From NCBI GenBank assembly GCA_018881555.1, contig JACAXG010000104.1:1756887-1820886 (forward strand): 64,000 nt of DNA. Reading direction: 5' to 3'. The first letter of the stretch is position 1. Each line of letters begins with the position of its first letter. This stretch comes from Amblyornis subalaris (lineage: Eukaryota; Chordata; Aves; Passeriformes; Ptilonorhynchidae). The notes beneath the pieces are model-generated. The model was given only the letters and a program-made list of their open reading frames with translations. It was not told where the DNA came from and made no database searches. Below, piece by piece: positions 48,148 through 61,548 of the stretch. The translations under genes and the position numbers were made by a program.

Positions 48148-50647
48148 TTCCTCTTTTTTCACCCAGATTTATATGGTCTGGAGTATCCCTCNGGTCAGTT
48201 CGGGTCAGCTGTCCTGCCTGTGTCTCCTCCTAACTCCTTGTGCACTCCCAGCCCCCCCACTGGTGGGGTGGGGTGAGAGGAAGAACCTCTTGACTCTGCA
48301 TAAGCCCTTCTCATCCCTAGCTAAGGCATCACCGAGTTATCAACACTGTTTCCAGCACAAATCAAAAAAATTAACTCTATCCTGGCCAAAAACCAGCACA
48401 GAGTGATTGTGACTTTTAATGCTGCAACACAGAACAAATGGTTTGTTTTCTTAAGGCACTCTGGAAGTGAATTTGAAGATTTGAATAGTGGGAAAGGGCA
48501 TCTCCTTGCTTTCTTTACCTCCATTTTTGGGGTGAAGTTCTTTAATTTTTTATTAGCGTAGTACTTCTCATTTCCAAACTCAGCAGGTCTTTAACAGTGT
48601 TTGGTTACCCTTCGAGACCTACATTTCTGATTTACAGCTGTTTTTTCAGTGTCATTAATACATCAACAGGGTGTAGCAAAGCTATCTGGCAAGGGCAAGA
48701 CACTATCTTTGTACCTGCTGCTCTCGTATTGCAAACGGTTTATGATGTCTGTTGTAGGTCCCTTGAAAACTACAAGCTTTTGAGAAATGTTGAGATGTCT
48801 GTTCCTTTCTTTTGTGCCCTGCACACAAATCACCCACTATAAGATACAACTGGAGTCTAAGGAATCATAATTTAATCTTCTCTTGAGCTGGCAATATGCT
48901 TCAGCAAGTCCTTCAAATGTCTCTTGCAGGAGCCTACTGACCTTCTCTGAATGACTTATTAAAGAACAATAGAGCCAGCGACAATGCCTCTGGAGTTGCT
49001 GCAACTTTGAGGTCAATTAATTGTCACTTAGGATGATATATCTGAATTCACCATTAGTTGCAAGGGACTTGGGGCAGGNGTGATTGCCGTGTACGTGGCT
49101 TAAAGGCCTTGATGTCCTTGATGCTGAAGCAAAGATGAAGGGCAGTATCACACCGTCAGCTTTATAAACAGAGTCTCCCATTGATTTCAAGGAACTTCAT
49201 GCTTTTCTCCTGATGGTGAGAGACCTGTGTGAGAGCCTGGACGTGGAGCTGCATGGGCAAGCAGCNGTCTGGTGTCCTGACCATCTAGCCAGGCAATGGG
49301 CTGCCAGCCATTAATTCAGGATCCCACTGAAGATGGGTATTTGCCCCCTTTTTTCCTTAGCAAGTGTTTAGAAACTCAGAAAGCAAATACACAGCCCAGT
49401 CTGAACAGATGAGGTTGTTCTCAGGGATTTCACAATACTGGTTAATATATAAAGATGTTTGAGAAGCTCTTCTTGCAGACACTGGTTCATATATAAATAA
49501 GCTGGGGGATTGGTTATTTTTTCCCCACAAGAAAAGCACAGTTTATTAGGTCCATAGAGCAAATGGGTGAACCTGCACTGTGTCATAGCTTATCTCCCTA
49601 GATGGCTTCTGGGTTCTGTCTCTAGACAGATAGTGGCTGCTCCATANGTACTGTTCTCCTTCCAAGCTGCCTGACTGACCCAGGTGGCTTCCTGTGAGGA
49701 AAGAGATAAGCATGGCCTGGGTACAGTCAGCCCCCAAGGCTGTTGCCTACTGGCAGCTGTACACATGGGGTCTGACTGCCTCCTGCCTGTGCTGTTGCCA
49801 TCACCTTTCCCTGCAGCTCTTGAAGCCTGTCCTGAGCCCAGATCCAGGCTGCGCCTTCCTGCCTTTCCTGGTAAATGCTGCAGGGGAAAAGTAGACATTA
49901 CTGTGATTTTGGAGCCTCCTATTCAGGAAGCAGATTTGGGAGGATGAGATGCAGCATCCAGGCAGCTGTGTCCCTCAAAGGTTTATCCATCTGACTACTT
50001 GCTATGCAGAAGAAGCCTGAAAGAACTTTAAGTTTTGCTCACCTGTTTAAATTCTGGGCAATGCTAGGACATTGATGCTGGAGTAACAACTCTGGCATAG
50101 TTTCAGTGACTACTTAGAACTTTTCTTCGGAGGGTATATTTAATTACATCAGCTTTTTAACTGCTCTATTTTCAATACTTCTAATATCTTAATATCACAG
50201 TGTATATATATATTGAAGAAAAAAGCCTAAGTTTTATGGGGTGCAGAAAAATGGAGAAGGATCTAGGAGCCATCTGCTTGTTGGAAGTTAGTCAGTTATT
50301 TTTAACAATATTTTGGAGTAGATACTGAATATGTAATACAGAAGAGGATTGCAATGGTGATTCACTGAAATCTGACTTAAATAGACATTGCAGAGGAATT
50401 CGCAGTTCATTGTTCAGGTGTCTCTGGAGTGGTGGGTACTGCAGCCTGTGGCAGCTCTGAGAGGCTACTGGGGATCAGCAGTATCAGATCAGCCATCCCT
50501 TAGGGTTTCCTCTCCTTGCTGCCTTCACAGAGGCCAGCAGCTCAGACAGGTTTCTCTGACACAGAAATACTTCCAAGCTTCAAAATTACCACTAGCAGCT
50601 GGTTGTTGCATGCTTGTCTCATCTGCTGCTATGGCCTTCGGAGGTGA

Positions 50648-50691
50648 GTTAGACTGGGGAGCCAGAAAAGTTAGATTGGGAAGCCAGAAAA
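50648..50691. repeat. 22-bp tandem duplication
   Basis: Two adjacent copies of a unit reading 'gttagactggggagccag' plus AAAA, at 50648-50669 and 50670-50691, differing at two positions. Confidence 0.8.
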
Positions 50692-52474
50692 CCAAACTTC
50701 TGCTTCACTAGCTAATAAGTAAATGGCTCATTGTGGAGTTCTGCCAGATATACCTATTTTTTTCTACCCCTAGAAGTGCTGGGGTTGCTCAGTTACACTC
50801 CATGTCAGGAAGAGAAAAACTAGCTTAATGGCAACAGCCACTGATTGCTTGTCACCGCAGGGAGGGCCGTGACACCAGAGATGCCACCCATCAGGCAGGA
50901 GGTCACGCTTGTATCCCACAGCCAGCACCAGATAACTGNCTCTGGCTGTGAGACTTGTTCAGGTCATCCAATGGAACAGGCAGTGGATGGTGATTGTTGT
51001 CAATATTGATNTAAAATGATATTTAGAGGCATTTGGCAAGAGCTAAGTGCCACTTGTGAAGAGTGTGTCAAAATGGAAGACGAGAAACCCTTGGGGTTTT
51101 ATTTTTTAAAAAAGTGGTGAAACAGAGCAGTTGGAGTTCTCTAAAATATTTTGCAATGTAACACATATCAAATGTTTACCAGATTATTTTTTAAATTCAA
51201 GTGGAAGTTGTGAATCCTTCTAATTATTCTGAAACTGCATGTTTGACAAATAAATTCTTCATCCAAAAATTTCACTTGACCATCTTGTTAGCACTGTAGT
51301 GTGTTTGCACTGCTAACAAAATCATCCCACTCACTAATCCTGGTGCTTCTATTCTGCCATTTCCTAAAGTGGCAGCTCAGTTTGAGAGGGGGGCAGAAGT
51401 GAAGATAGTTCAACCTAAGTCTGCAGCAAGGACAGAGCCGCACAAAACCAATCCAGGCTAGAGCTCTGCAAAAACTTGCTGTCCTACTGGCTTGTTATTC
51501 TCCAGAAGTACAGTCTTAGGGCATCTGAATCTGCTTGCTGAATCATTTTGGCTAAATAGAAAACAAAAGTAATAATTTTGCATTGGTTGAAACATTTCCT
51601 TTTGGCATTTTCAAAACAAGATCAAGTTAAATTCTTATTTTGAAAATGCCATTCCAAACTTCCACTTGAATCAATACAAGTTTAAACTGAAGCAAAGTCA
51701 ACCCCCCCAGATAAATTTCCGTAACTGGAAGATACCCATCCTTGGTCCCTGGCTGGGGAACCTGAAGGGTTATTATTGCCACAGCGGGACATCTGATGGC
51801 AGCACATCCCTCCCTGGTGTGGTGGTGCTGCTGTTGCCACAACTGCTCCTAATCGGCGTGGACATGTGGGGCAGGTGTCATTTGTGGGCCCTAGGGAAGG
51901 GTCAAAGAAAGTCTGAGCCATTAGCTGGACCAGAGCTCGTGTTTTCAGCTAGCATGCTTACGCAAAGGGAGCTTCCAATTTCTCCAAGAAACATAAGTGT
52001 TGAGAGCGCCCAGAAAACTTGGACAGGCCTCTGTAGGGAGTGGTATTTCCCAGGTGCTCAAGGGGAAATGGTTTGAGAGGTTCCACCACAAAAGGTGCCC
52101 TCAGGAGAAGTTCTGACTTAGAAGTGCCCTTCTTTCCCTGGAGCTGAGTTGGGCAGCGGGGAGCTGCATCTGACAATGTCACCCAGCATTTTGCAGGTTT
52201 TTTCCTGTATCTTATTGTAGCCCAACTGCTGCTGCAGCATTCAAAGTTGGAAACAAACCTGCCAGCCTCCCAAGCCCTGTCCCTGGGTACTCCTGCCTTT
52301 CCCAGGGAGTGAGATCACTCTCTCTGGATGTGATCATGTCCATTAATCACATGTTTAGAGGTCCATCATCTTTCCTTAATGTCATTCTTTCTGCAGATGC
52401 TTCTCCATGCTTTTCCACAGTGGGTTTCAGCCAGGCCACAGCGCAACAAGGAGTCAAAAAATGTAGCTGTTCTC

Positions 52475-52498
52475 ACTCAAAAATTTCCATTTTTGAGT
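52475..52498. repeat. Perfect 10-bp stem hairpin
   Basis: ACTCAAAAAT (52475-52484) and ATTTTTGAGT (52489-52498) are exact reverse complements around loop TTCC. No function assigned. Confidence 0.7.
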
Positions 52499-55400
52499 AA
52501 TAGGAGCATTTAAAATTCATATGCAAGCAGACATGATATAGGAAAGCTTTTTTCATGCCACACTGCACTGAAATTTTTGTGATATTTGCCAAACACAATT
52601 GTAATTCAAGGAAACAGATGGGACCTGTACTGAGTGCAGGAGTCTCTCCAGCCACTGCTGCCAGCCCCCAACCAGTCTTCCTTTGCCCTCAGCCTGCAAA
52701 ACAGGTACAAGTTCTGTTGCAACCCCAGCAAACCTTTGCATTGGAAGTAAGGAAATTTTCTAGGGAACTTAACAAATTTTCCCCAAGTCTCTGTGTTAGG
52801 AATAATGGGAATACCATGGTAACAGCTTTCCCTCGCAACAAGGAAGTGATATTTTGATGCTGACTGCTATACAAGATGGAAACAAAACTGATACAAATGC
52901 TATGGTTTTGAAATGAACTTACTAAATTATAGATAAATCTTCTCTGGAATGCATAACACAGTTATCTCTCCTCCACATATTTTATCCTTTTATAGACTTT
53001 TATAAAAGGAATTAAAAAACCAGGAGACATGGGACAAATAAAACAGGAAAAATAATAATAAAAATAACAGTGGATAATTTTCATCTACAGAAGGATAAGA
53101 TTTAAGGATCCTGCAGAAGACACTGAGATTGTTAAAAAGAAATTAAGAACAACCGAAGGTTAATGTAATGTCTAGCTATTGTAAATCTCTTGCAGTTTGA
53201 GAAAATAGATGACAAAGTCTCTTCACAGATAAGGAAAGCTTATTTGAAAACAAAAAATACAGACTAATCATGGATGTTGAAGGTTTTTAATTATTCTGGT
53301 ACTAATTAAAGAAAACTGAGAAAAAAATTAAAGGAGGTTTATTTTTTGTAGAAATAATGAAGAACTGTTTTCTTACATAATTTGAATAAAAATCCTGCAG
53401 AGGCTAGTGAAGACATCGTTCAAGAAAGTAATAAAGCTGCANTTATTATTGGTTCCTCACTGTTCTGGCACAAACTTCTCATTCTCCTTCAGGGCTATTG
53501 AGCTATTTTACCAGCCTTAATTCTTCCCTCAGAGTTGTGGACTTAGGACTGTTCACTTTGCAGTTGGAAGGACTGAAGAGTGCAGACACGTTGTCATTGG
53601 ATTACGTGGTGACAGTTCTAGGAGTTTATGAAGTCAGGCTCACAAGGCTGTGTCCATTTTTGATACGAGTGCCAAATGCGTTTTCATCGTAATGTATAGA
53701 AGGGGAAGGGATGCAGATGTTTTCATCCTCAAGGTCTTTATAAGTAATGGAGTATATTAAGAGAATAGTTGTTTAGGGGTTTTTTTAACTTTCATACCTA
53801 GGGAACCGAGGCACAGACAGGCTTTCACAAAACCTGAAAGTTGGCCTGCTGTGCTAACCAATGCATCCTCTGCGGAGAAAAGGATTTTACAATTGCGTTG
53901 TAGGAGTTGGTATTGTTAAAAGTTCAGTGTTAGCAACAAAGAAGTACTAGAAGAGGTCAAATAAGAAAGGCAATGCAGTCTGGAGGTGTTGCGGGACTCC
54001 TGATAAGTCCTGATAAGCAGCAAGGAACAATGCTTTCCAAGAAGTATGAAAAAGGATGCTAGGAGTTACTAGCTGGACAATGCGCTTTGAAATACTAAAT
54101 GTCTGTCTTGCTGGCAGACTAAACAAAGGAGTCTTTTATCTCCCAGACCCACTGGACTAACAGAGAAGAAAGCCAAAGACTAACCTTTAGTCCTGAGGCC
54201 AAGTCACAGATTGGTTTGCACCCACATTGCTTATGGTGAGCTCCATCCAGAGCAGACTTGATGCATCCAGCCCAGGTAGAACTTAACCATGGATCTCCTC
54301 GACGCCCTGTGTGGTGTTCCATCAGCCCTGAGGTATAAGCATGGTGGGTTTTATGTTTTTCTTTTCTATTCAGAGTTTTTTCTTTTCTGTTGGAGGGATG
54401 GTTTTATTTCATGAAGCTGAAGATGCATGTTGCATGACTGGGGGCATGGCATGAGGTCACAAGACCNAAACTGAGCATACAAAACCTGTTGGGATAACGT
54501 TACAAAGCTGCATGGAGCATAGGCAACCATACCTGTTGTCTTCTCCATGCTTTGGGGTAGTGCTCACCAGAGCGAGTTATTCCCCGGAGGGTGCTGAGGA
54601 AGAGCTGACTGAAGCGAACAAAGCCAGAGCCAGACAGAGCAAAAAGTAAGCGCTNGGGATGATCAAGGCTCCATGACTGACCTCGTTTGAAGTGCAGCCA
54701 GAAAAAGGGGGGAATAGTTTGTGTATAGTTAAACATACGTGATCAGGAAAGAACAGATGTTTTCATCAGTTAATTTGCTTTTGTATTCACAAAAAGGGTA
54801 AAGAAATGCTTCTCATCAGAGGAGGTTGTGATCACTCAGTGCTGGGCTGGAAGCATTTGGGATGAACTGCGGATGACCTGCTCCCACCCTTGTGCCACAC
54901 CAGCCCCAGACTTGAGCCTCAGAGCCAAGCACCAGCTAGTTTTGCAGAGGAAGAATGGGGCTGCCATCTCCCCAGGGCTGAGTGCAGCTCCCAGCTGGAG
55001 ACCTGTGAAAACATGTATGAGCACACACACCTTGGACAGGCAGCACATGGGTGCAAGGGGGACACCCTGGGGGTGCGAGTGGGAGGCAGAGTCAGTCCAG
55101 TCCACCAACACGTGCCTTCGCCACCCAGTCTCACCTTGGCCTGCATTTACATGTGTTTTGGGAAAGGGAATGGCTAGAAATGGTGGTTGGGAGCCTGACA
55201 TGAATTATCCCTGTGAGCATGGAAAACACCTCTGCACTAGGTGGGAAAGTGCTCCTGGGGCCAACACAGCTAACTGGCCTCTCTGCCTTCTTCACAGTAC
55301 CCAAGTTAGGCTTCGAGGATTAAGAGGTTACAAGAAATAAAATTTCTGATGGAATGCCAATTATTCATGGATTCCTATGCAGCTCTTAAATTTCTACTTG

Positions 55401-56115
55401 CCCTGGTTTCGTCTGGTTGCAGTGCAGTGGGAAGGTACAATGTCCAACAATTTTCTTTCTTATTTGCTGTGAGCTTCATGACAGAGGTAATAGAAAAGCA
55501 AAAGCCAGAAGGAAAGCAAATCCACTACCTTAAGAATTGGGGGAAAAAAAAAAAAAAGGATTGATAAATGATAAACACCCTTAAAGCAGATTTCTAGTGG
55601 GCAGATGGTAAGAGACAGTTTTTGTCACTCAGAATGGTAGTGGTTAATTGAACACAAAAGATAAGGAAATAACAGATGCATTCATCAGTTAATTTGCTTT
55701 CTATTCAAAGACAAGAAAAATTACAGTGACTTTAAGTAGGAGTTGTATTCCTGGTACAATAGGAAAGGATTTATTCCAAAGACAGCAAGAATAGAAGGAG
55801 GTATTGAAGACGTCTCTAAGAGGATGACAGAAAGCAATAACTGGCTAGATCTGCTGAAGTTTTCCATTTTTGTTGTTCTATCATAAGAGTCAGATCCCTG
55901 TTGATGCAAGAGGGTGAAATGTGTTTGTTAATTATGTTTGAATAAGATAACAAACTGTGATTTCAAAGCCATCTGTAAATGTAAAACCAGGTGGCTGAGC
56001 AACAGAATGAAGATTGCAAGTAGAGGATCATAAAAATTTGGGGTGTAAGAACCACTTGTATGTCTGGTCTGTTTATGAAAAAATGCAGTAAACACTTTCC
56101 GTATTAGTAGTCCTT

Positions 56116-56349
56116 ACCTTGAGCACAATATTGCTCAGGATTCCCTTTTGCTCTTAGGCCCTTCTTTTTATTGAGAAAATTAAGTTTTTTGCAGGCTGCG
56201 CAGTGACTGAATGCTCTCTGAGGTGACCTTTCTTTAGTATAGCCAGATACGTTATTACCCTGATGTGATCTCTCGTGCTTCACCAAAGATGCCACTTGAG
56301 CCCCTTTGTTGAATGTTCCCTCTCCACAGTTAGTGTCACATAAGCACAA
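56116..56349 (-). pseudogene. Possible decayed C2H2 zinc-finger exon or fragment
   Basis: A minus-strand frame contains C-D-T-N-C-G-E-G-T-F, then L-V-K-H-E-R-S-H-Q-G. The L-x2-H-x3-H spacing and the following H-x-G linker-like turn are typical of C2H2 zinc fingers. The cysteine spacing (x3) and the Phe-to-Leu distance (8 rather than 5) are not canonical. A strong donor CAAG|GTAAGG follows, with the exon side ending at 56118. No matching neighbouring fingers are seen. It could be a finger-gene remnant, an unrecognised exon of a minus-strand gene, or chance. Confidence 0.25.
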
Positions 56350-59300
56350 GTGTGGCAGGAGGTGAGACCTTCACACAATCAGTTGCCAAGCTCATGAAAA
56401 ATGATGCTTCGTATTTCTCTGGTTTCTTCCTCTGACCTAGATTTTAGGCTTTACTCCCCCTCCCCCTTTGGTTTGCGTTTGTTTTCCTTATTCCTGGAAA
56501 CCTGCTGTGATGATCTGAGTTACGGAGGAATGCTTGTCCTTCCAAATCTGAAGTCAAAACTAATTTTCTGCGTTGAGTGTGTTTTCTCGGTGTATACCCT
56601 TCTCTCTTTTTAAAGATACCAAAATGAACCAATTGACATGAGACTTTGCACACCATAACCTTTCATAATACAGAATTAATTCTTTTCTGTAACAACTGGG
56701 CAAATCACATAGAATGGGAAGAAGTACTGAAAGAAGTTAAAAAGAATGTTTTTCAGAAACATTTGTGTAATTTTTTCTATATGAAGTACAATTCACATTT
56801 CGTAAAAATCCATAAATCTTGCCCCCAGATATTGCTAGGGGTCAGAAGGCATTTCCATACATTTGCCGAACTTGCATTCAATTGATATGTAAGTGTTTAA
56901 GGCACGAGTATGTGAAGTATAAGAATGCAACTAAAATAAGTGTATACGTGTTCCCTTTGTGAATATAATGTGCATATCTGTTAAAGATCTCTTATCTTTG
57001 TTAAGTGAAGTATGTTACTGCAAACCTTTCCTCAGGGTTATTACTTTCACTAGTAAACAAATGGGTGAAACTAGGTAAAATTGGGTTGCAGTTAGAGAAG
57101 AATAAGATAGAAGTCAGTGTCATTTAATTTAACTTCTCGGTTTTGTAAACCAAAAAGTGTTCCTCTGCAGCATTTCAACACATGCTTTGGAAAATAATCT
57201 GTCTTCATGTGTGCTGAGAGGCAGTGATATCCAGACATAACTTGCAAGAATCTTCCTCTGTGTATTGCAGGCATCTGCAAAGCTTATATTATTGCAGCCT
57301 CTCCCTGAAATGAAGACATTTAACATTGCCATGGTTAATGTTAAATAAACAGTGCTGGAAAGCAGCTTTTAGAGTCAGCCCTGGAGTTTGATATGGAGGA
57401 GTTGTAACTCTGTTGGAAACTTCAGGTCATTTCTAATACAGCATCCACTATACCCTTAACCACAGCAGGAGCTTGTACCACTGGATCATGTACATGGCTT
57501 TAGCTCTGTGTCAAAAGCAAACAGAAAATGGGAGCTAATTGCATCATCATGTGAAAGGGTTACAGGAAAAGCATGAACATTTGAGATGGAGTAAAACCTG
57601 AAACTTTGATGGGATTTGATTTTTGCCTCATTGTGGAAAGTCTAGCCTTTCCAACATTTATCATAGTTTCTTGGAGTTATATAAGGTGTTTTTCCCTTCT
57701 GAAATGCATGAATTAATTGATCAGCCCGAATTTCAGTTTAATTAAGCTTTCACTTGTGACTTACTCTTTGATGTGTGTAAATATATTCTGTATAACATCA
57801 GCTTTTTTTCATGCTGATTTTGAAGTCCTTTAAAAGTGAGATGGGGATGCCTCTAATTGAAGCATTGGCTCTGTATCTCCAAAGTGTGGTGCCTGCTAAT
57901 TATTTATTACTTCCCTCTAGAGACTTATCAAAGTGATATTCTGAAAATCTGAAATTCTGAATTTTCAGAATACACACTTTCTAGAAAAACGTTGGAAAGC
58001 TATTTGCAAGATTTCTTAAGCAATCAGAGCCCTTTAGGATGATTTCTGAATTGGCCATTACAGTACATGACACGCACAATGAAGTTAAATTGTCATTATT
58101 AAAAATTAGCAAGTANAAATGAGGCAGAAACATCTATGTGGAGTGTCTCATTGCTCAGATTCAGAATCTGAAATGCCTGTCACATCTGCAGCTCATTATG
58201 ACCCGAAATGGGAGAGCGCCTGGTACATCTGCGGGAACAATGCCTGGTGACTGCTGGCGCAAGTGGACATTGCTTGTGTAGGGTGCCAGCAAGTCTTTAT
58301 CCTCGATGTCACGTCCCATACTGCCTCCTGACAGCTGGCACNGGGGGTCATCTTCGCCTTTGCAGCACTTTGTCTTCATTTGTATTGAAAGCACTGAGAA
58401 GCCTCATTCATTTGGAGGAGGGCATTTTCACGGGCAGCTGGTTGTGTTGCCCACTCGCTGCCTGCGGGACGAGGCTCTTGTCTACCGTGCTTGCGGCCAG
58501 CAGCTCCCTGGCTGTCTGCAGCAGAGAGGAGCCAGGGAGCACCCAGCGCTGGAAGGGGTGTGTGCAGTGGGTTGGTGGGACCCCTTTCCCTGGGTTTTCA
58601 TTCCAGTGTCACAGACATNGTGGAGGTGTTAGCTTCCACCAATATGGGTGATGGTCTTCATCCCGTGTGAATGGGGGGGCTTGGAGGGATTTGAGTACTC
58701 AAACTCAGTGGAAAGTTCACAGGAACAGAAAGATGTACATCTTACTCGTCCAAGCACATATGCCCCTCTCCTCCTGTTTGAAACAAAGAAAAATTAGGAA
58801 GACCTTGGTTTTAGTACCCACAAAAATTGTATTTTCCTCAGCTTTGTTTTTTTTCAGGAATAAAAGAATCATTTTAACAAGCATGTCCAAGGAAACCAGA
58901 GCAATCCGTTCCCTTGGTGTAAGCCAAACTCCTGGCAGGGGCACTGAAACCTGGTCAGTTTAAGTTCAGCGAAGCACTAAGCAACTGAGAGTGGGTGGGA
59001 GGCTGCACCTGGCAGCTCTCCCCGGGAAGGACTTGTGCCAGACCCAGTCCACAAACCTCCTGCAACTGCCACGGTGCTTGCAAGACAAGCAGCACAGCTG
59101 TGAAAGTTTCCACTTACCTGGGTCACAAACCTTTGCTTCTCTTCCCTGTAGTGTGCCACGTGTGAAAATGTAGGTATTTACTTCAACCTGTTGCTGACCA
59201 GAGAAATTAAGGACTCAGCAGTACAGGTGCAGTCAAACTGAGCTCACCTCCATTCATCCGTGCACATGTAAACAGGAAAATAATGGCTAAATGGAACAAA

Positions 59301-61486
59301 AAAACCCCTCAGCTTGGCTTGAGGGATTTTGCCTGAGCACGTGGAGGGAAACGGAGGTGGAGGAGAGGAAATGGGGGTGGTTTTGCAGGGATGGTGCTGG
59401 GCAGAAAGCAGGCAGCCGTGTTTGCAGCAGCTCACTTTAGTGAACACAATGCACACAATTACCGGAGTAAGAGATGTCAGTGAACAAATGCATTTGGCAA
59501 ACTATTTGTGCTTAGTGTATGCTGATTTGTGAAGTCTCCAGTGGTTTTCTTTGTCCCTTGGGAAAAAGGATGGGGGGGAGAGAGAAAGTGTGCGGTTGCC
59601 ATGACTACAGAGCATGGCTGAGGAGAGATGAGACTTATCATATTTTCATTTTTGATGCTCTATGTAAAATTATGTAGGTAATTACACATGTACTGATTTG
59701 CCATGCAGCAGAGCAACTTCTTTTCAGGACACTGCATGTCATGCAACACTAGACTGAGCCCCTTTTAGAGCAGAGACACAAATGTATTGACATTTTGCTG
59801 GGAATATTGCTGGAGAAATTACAGCAGCGGGAAGGAAAAGAGGGCGGGACAGCAGCCCTGCTCTCCTTTAAGAAACAGAATAAGAATCAATTAACAAGTT
59901 GCCAGTGGAAACCTGGCTATAATTATAGCTCTATTATGCTGGCCGTGTTGTTTTCTGATAGAAAATACAGCTTTTAATTAACTTGTGGATTTGGCACTGA
60001 CACCTACGCACTCCCTGGCAGGAACAAAGTCGGTGTTTCCCTGCTCAGGATTGGCACTTTATCATAAATAAAGGTGCCAGTAGCACCCACAGAGTTGCCC
60101 TCAAGCAGGATGATCTGGGCATGGTTCTTCCCAGTCTGGAGGGAAGCAGGTGTAGCTCTTCCCCCCAAATTGTCTTTTGCAGATAAGAAAGCAAAAAAAG
60201 GTTTTCCTCAGTGGAAGTGTTATCTTTCCTGGAGGATACCTGAACTGACCGGTCAGCTGGGGGTTGGAGGGAAGGAACAGCCGGTGTTTTTGGGGGAGGA
60301 GTGGGGTGGAGGTGGATCTCCCTCAGTGCCCAAAGACTGTGTCCTTCATGCAGTCCATGAGACGCTTGGTGCAGGAGCTGGTGGAGTACAAAGTCTGTCC
60401 AACGTCCTGAACAGGACTGATTCTGCATCGTCAGGAGAGGGTAGAAAGGAAGGCTCTGCCACCTAGACCTTACCAAGATACCCATATGTTAAGTCTGTTT
60501 GGATTTTTTTTCTTCCGCTTCTTTGCCTGCCACTTTTTCTCAAAGGCAATGCTGGATTACTTGAGGGAAGTAAGAATATTTCAGCTGTGGCAAACATACT
60601 GCCTTTAAAATGCAAATGTGTTATACATGTATACACCAGGCACTGCTGCTGCTTTTCTTCTGGCACCATTGCCTTGAGAGCAGTTCAGTTTTTGAGTATA
60701 ATGCAAAACCAGGAGGGGTTTTCCTACGGAAATACATTTCACTGAGTAGCGTGTTTCTAATGGTGACCTGTGTGGGGTGCTCAGGGAATGAGTCTAAAAT
60801 GGAGGATGTTTTTAAAGCAATCTTTCTCCATCTATTCTGCCTGCTGCTGGCAGCCAGCAGCTTGGGAGTTTCCCAAGCTGGGTGTCATGTGTAGTTTGGA
60901 GGTCAGTAATGGATTTCTCTCTCAAACTCTCTGAGAAACCTTGTATTTTCTCTCCTTTTCACATACAATTTTGGCTATTACCACGTGCTATAGTATTCAG
61001 ATTCAGTTATAATTATGCTTTCAGTAAAAAGATAATCCTCTGATTTATTTAATGCCTGCTGACTGATAATTTTTCACTGAGCAGTTTTTGTGCAGTAAGA
61101 AACTGAATGCTCATGCTGCCTAGGCTGAGTCTGTTCTGTGTCTTCTTGTGTGGAAGGCTCTCCAAACCGCAGCCTGTCCTTATCCTTCTCAGCCCTTTTC
61201 TCATTCCACTGTGTCCTGTCATTGCTTGGAAGCTCAGTAAACTCTGAGTCACCACATAGGAATTAATGGAACCATGCAATTATTTTGAATTGTGCGATGC
61301 TTAGATTGCATTTTTTCGTCAAGTCAGAGGAAGCAGGTTTATCCATGTATATGCAGTTCGAAACAGCAAGTTAAGAAGGATAATAAATGATACTGTAAAA
61401 ATAGTTTCTGAAACATTTCCTCAGTTTTCTTTGTGTGGCCAGTGAACTACAAAATCATGAGAGTCACAGCAAGCCAATAGGTATAA
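56350..61486. other. Intron, no gene or transposon recognised
   Basis: AT-rich DNA with a 12-bp perfect inverted repeat at 57937-57972 and otherwise ordinary short frames. Confidence 0.45.
57937..57972. repeat. Perfect 12-bp inverted repeat
   Basis: TATTCTGAAAAT (57937-57948) and ATTTTCAGAATA (57961-57972) are exact reverse complements around a 12-base spacer that repeats part of the arm (CTGAAATTCTGA). Confidence 0.75.
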
Positions 61487-61548
61487 AAGGTGGTATGGAA
61501 CTAGATGATGTTCAAGGTCCCTTCCAAACCAAACCATTCTATGATAAA
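61487..61548 (+). mobile_element. CR1 LINE 3' tail remnant
   Basis: 'ggaactagatgatgttcaag' followed by 'gtcccttccaa' and a terminal 'cattctatga' is the last 60 or so bases of a CR1 3' end. The rest is missing, by 5' truncation or decay. Confidence 0.8.

Larger units (their letters stand above)
48148..56103. other. Intron, 8 kb, no gene seen
   Basis: Unique-looking sequence. It includes a 22-bp tandem duplication at 50648-50691, a 10-bp perfect hairpin at 52475-52498, and a diverged direct repeat pair at 54741-54790 and 55661-55710. The larger frames (51666-52076, 54828-55340) show no domain and lie opposite frames on the other strand. Confidence 0.45.

Noticed and set aside
51666..52076. 136-codon plus-strand frame
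   Set aside because: No recognisable product; overlapped by minus-strand frames; no splice signals noted at its edges.
54828..55340. 170-codon plus-strand frame
   Set aside because: No domain recognised, and comparable frames on the opposite strand cover the same bases.
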